Below are positions 12,850-14,611 of a DNA stretch of 14,611 bases, piece by piece. The position numbers and the translations under genes were made by a program. The stretch comes from Lachnospiraceae bacterium UBA3814 (GTDB lineage: Bacteria; Bacillota; Clostridia; Lachnospirales; Lachnospiraceae): positions 1-14,611 of the forward strand of contig DFEA01000063.1 of assembly GCA_002368575.1 (NCBI GenBank). The letters are read 5' to 3'. The notes below the pieces were generated by a model that worked only from the letters and a program-made list of their open reading frames with translations, did no database searches and was not told the DNA's origin. Positions within the stretch are counted from its first letter, which is position 1; each line of letters starts with the position of its first letter.

Positions 12850-12867
12850 CATACAGGTCTTACCAAT

Positions 12868-14193
12868 CTAAAACATTACCGATATTGCAGTTCCCACCCC
12901 GGGTGCGCTATCTAATTCAATTTTTGCATCATGAATTTCAACAATATGCTTTACAATCGCAAGTCCAAGCCCGGTACCTCCTGTAGCTTTGGATCTGCCT
13001 TTATCAACCCTGTAAAACCTTTCGAAAACTCTCTGCTGGTCAGCCGCGGGTATTCCTATTCCATTATCTTTTACGATCAGACAAGCCGAATCGTCTATTG
13101 TATTGACTGCTACCATCACTTTCCCTCCCGGATTATTATATCGGATGGCATTTTGAACCAAATTCTCGATCAATTCTTTTATCAGATCTTTGTTGCCATG
13201 GATAATACATTTTTCACCCTGGCTGACTATACTGACATCTTTAAGCTTTGCATTTACAGCGAGTTCACGAACGCATTCACAAGCCACTTCATACAGATCT
13301 ATTTCTTCGAAGGTAAGACCATGATCTACTCTGTCCAGCTCTGATAGTTTAATTATATCGTTGATCAGCGCAATCAATCTGTCTGCATTCGTTTTGATTT
13401 CCTGATAGAAATGATTCTTCTTATCCTCTCCGACCATCCCGCTTTCCAAAAGCTCTGCATATCCTGAAATAGCTGTAAGCGGAGTCTTTAGCTCATGGGA
13501 TACATTTGCTGTAAAATCCTGCCTGGCTTTTGCTGCTGCCAAAATATCCGTATGCTGCGTTCTTAGCATTTCAGAAAGAGGCTCCAGTTCCCTGTATGGT
13601 GACTCATAATCTGCATTTTCCAGATTTGAAACCATCACTTCAATAGGTCTGATGAGCTGCCTTGTCAGCATATGTGAAATCACTACGCAAACAGAAATAA
13701 TGAATAATATAATAAGTGCAATGATCGGTGCCGATGACATAAATACCGCCCACAAGCTCTGTGCATCTGTAGCTACTCTAAGCACCGTTCCATTATCCAA
13801 AAGGAGCGCATAATAGAAGGTATTCTTGTTCATGGTATCTGATTTTCTGACCGCCTCGCCCACTCCGTAATTAAACGCATCCTGTATTTCCGGTCTGTCA
13901 TTATGATTCTGCATAAGTTCTGCAGATGTATCATTATCGTAGAGGACGGTTCCATCTTCTGCAACCCAGGTAACACGTAGATCATCAATACCCGTAGACA
14001 GACTGATTTCACCTATGTCAATGCCTACAGACTCAAAATAATGTGTATCCTTTAAGAGCTTTGCGCTTACTGACAGATCTGTCTTTATCTGTCTCTGAAA
14101 CAGGTTATAATATATGATCGTAATCCCGATCACCGTCCCCAAAACCGCAATGATGGCGATTCCTACAAGTCTTACATTGATCTTATTCTTCAT
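12868..14193 (-). CDS. PhoR/ResE-like membrane sensor histidine kinase
   Basis: This 441-residue kinase has membrane segments at about residues 9-29 and 154-175. They flank an extracytoplasmic sensor with VTWVAEDGTVLYDND, a pattern common in PhoR-like kinases of Clostridia. A HAMP-like linker (RPIEVMVSNLEN) leads to the HisKA H-box NVSHELKTPL with phosphoacceptor H233. The catalytic domain has the N-box NLVQNAIRYNN (N348), DNGIGIP (D376), FERFYRVDKGRS and GTGLGLAIVKH. The start overlaps the stop codon of the response-regulator gene by 4 bp (ATGA), so both are made together. The signal is not known; phosphate limitation is a reasonable guess, but no pst genes or pho box are visible. Base composition is more A/T-rich than in the sugar locus. 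Confidence 0.93.
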   Translation of the reverse strand: MKNKINVRLVGIAIIAVLGTVIGITIIYYNLFQRQIKTDLSVSAKLLKDTHYFESVGIDIGEISLSTGIDDLRVTWVAEDGTVLYDNDTSAELMQNHNDRPEIQDAFNYGVGEAVRKSDTMNKNTFYYALLLDNGTVLRVATDAQSLWAVFMSSAPIIALIILFIISVCVVISHMLTRQLIRPIEVMVSNLENADYESPYRELEPLSEMLRTQHTDILAAAKARQDFTANVSHELKTPLTAISGYAELLESGMVGEDKKNHFYQEIKTNADRLIALINDIIKLSELDRVDHGLTFEEIDLYEVACECVRELAVNAKLKDVSIVSQGEKCIIHGNKDLIKELIENLVQNAIRYNNPGGKVMVAVNTIDDSACLIVKDNGIGIPAADQQRVFERFYRVDKGRSKATGGTGLGLAIVKHIVEIHDAKIELDSAPGVGTAISVMF

Positions 14194-14611
14194 TCCATTA
14201 CATATCCTACATTTCTGATGGTTTTTATCCTTAGACCGTATTTCCCCAGCTTTTGCCGAAGTGTTTTTATATGCATATCTATGGTTCTTGACTCGCCTTC
14301 ATAATCTGTTCCCCAGACCTGATCCATTATTGTACCACGGCTTAACACAATTCCTTTATTTATGATGAATGCCGAAAGAAGTTCATACTCCTTAAATGTA
14401 AGCTCTATAACCTTTCCTTCTACTGACACCTCATGCTTTTCGTTATTTACCACAAGTTCATCAAGCTTGAGCTCTTTTATTTCTTCTGCCTGAGTCCTGC
14501 GCAGCATAGCCTTAACTCTGGAGATAAGTTCCATCACGGAAAATGGTTTTTTGATATAATCATCCGCGCCATCTTCTATTCCTTTGACCAGATCGAGCTC
14601 AGATGTTTTCG
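14190..14611 (-). CDS. OmpR/PhoB-family response regulator (5' end outside window)
   Basis: About 139 C-terminal residues are present; the reading frame continues off the right edge, so the true start is not visible and internal GTG/ATG codons near 14537 are not starts. The visible part begins in the receiver domain with GADDYIKKPF, which includes the conserved Lys, and lacks the phosphoacceptor Asp region. A complete winged-helix DNA-binding domain follows, with LTFKEYELLSAFI, the recognition region SRTIDMHIKTLRQKLG and the wing IKTIRNVGYVME. It should be phosphorylated by the downstream kinase and control promoters not seen here. Confidence 0.94.
   Translation of the reverse strand, partial: KTSELDLVKGIEDGADDYIKKPFSVMELISRVKAMLRRTQAEEIKELKLDELVVNNEKHEVSVEGKVIELTFKEYELLSAFIINKGIVLSRGTIMDQVWGTDYEGESRTIDMHIKTLRQKLGKYGLRIKTIRNVGYVME

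Noticed and set aside
1..14611. CRISPR array, tRNA or rRNA genes, complete insertion sequence
   Set aside because: No regularly spaced repeats, no cloverleaf-like or rRNA-like segments, and no transposase gene with terminal repeats were seen when reading both strands.

Overview
The window looks like chromosomal DNA from a Gram-positive anaerobe of the Clostridia, most likely a Lachnospiraceae-type gut or rumen bacterium. This is inferred from strong AGGAGG ribosome sites, lipobox lipoproteins, a YesM/YesN-type two-component pair, a CUT1 sugar importer without its own ATPase, and a perfect CIRCE heat-shock operator. The species cannot be fixed from the sequence alone.

Region 1 (1-306): the last codons of an unidentified plus-strand gene, a strong terminator at 191-229, then a GC palindrome and a long two-tier hairpin next to the 3' end of the sugar operon.

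Region 2 (307-10979, all minus strand, read right to left): a compact carbohydrate locus. In transcription order it holds an M13 (neprilysin-like) metallopeptidase lipoprotein, a cytoplasmic GH31 alpha-glycosidase of the alpha-xylosidase-like type, a YesM-type sensor kinase, a short YesN/AraC-type response regulator, two CUT1 ABC permeases and a lipoprotein sugar-binding protein. Gaps and overlaps of 23 nt or less join the first four genes and the two permeases. A gap of about 170 bp before the permeases carries a good -10 with a poor -35, as expected of a promoter activated by the regulator. The working model is that the binding protein and permeases import an oligosaccharide, with a shared ATPase encoded elsewhere; GH31 cuts it inside the cell; and the kinase/regulator pair adjusts transport to the sugar supply. 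The peptidase has no obvious place in this model.

Region 3 (10980-11715): a divergent control region and a small heat-shock protein gene. A perfect CIRCE element contains the -35 box of the hsp20 promoter, and a separate palindrome resembling but not matching a Rex site lies between the two divergent promoters. The hsp20 gene ends in a clear terminator.

Region 4 (11716-12867): a scar-like stretch. It has a 3' gene remnant without a start, AT-rich non-coding DNA with a short direct repeat, and a Phd/YefM-RelE/ParE toxin-antitoxin pair with its own promoter and a possible operator.

Region 5 (12868-14611, minus strand): a PhoR-like membrane histidine kinase preceded by an OmpR/PhoB-type response regulator that runs off the window edge. 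This DNA is visibly richer in A/T than the sugar locus.
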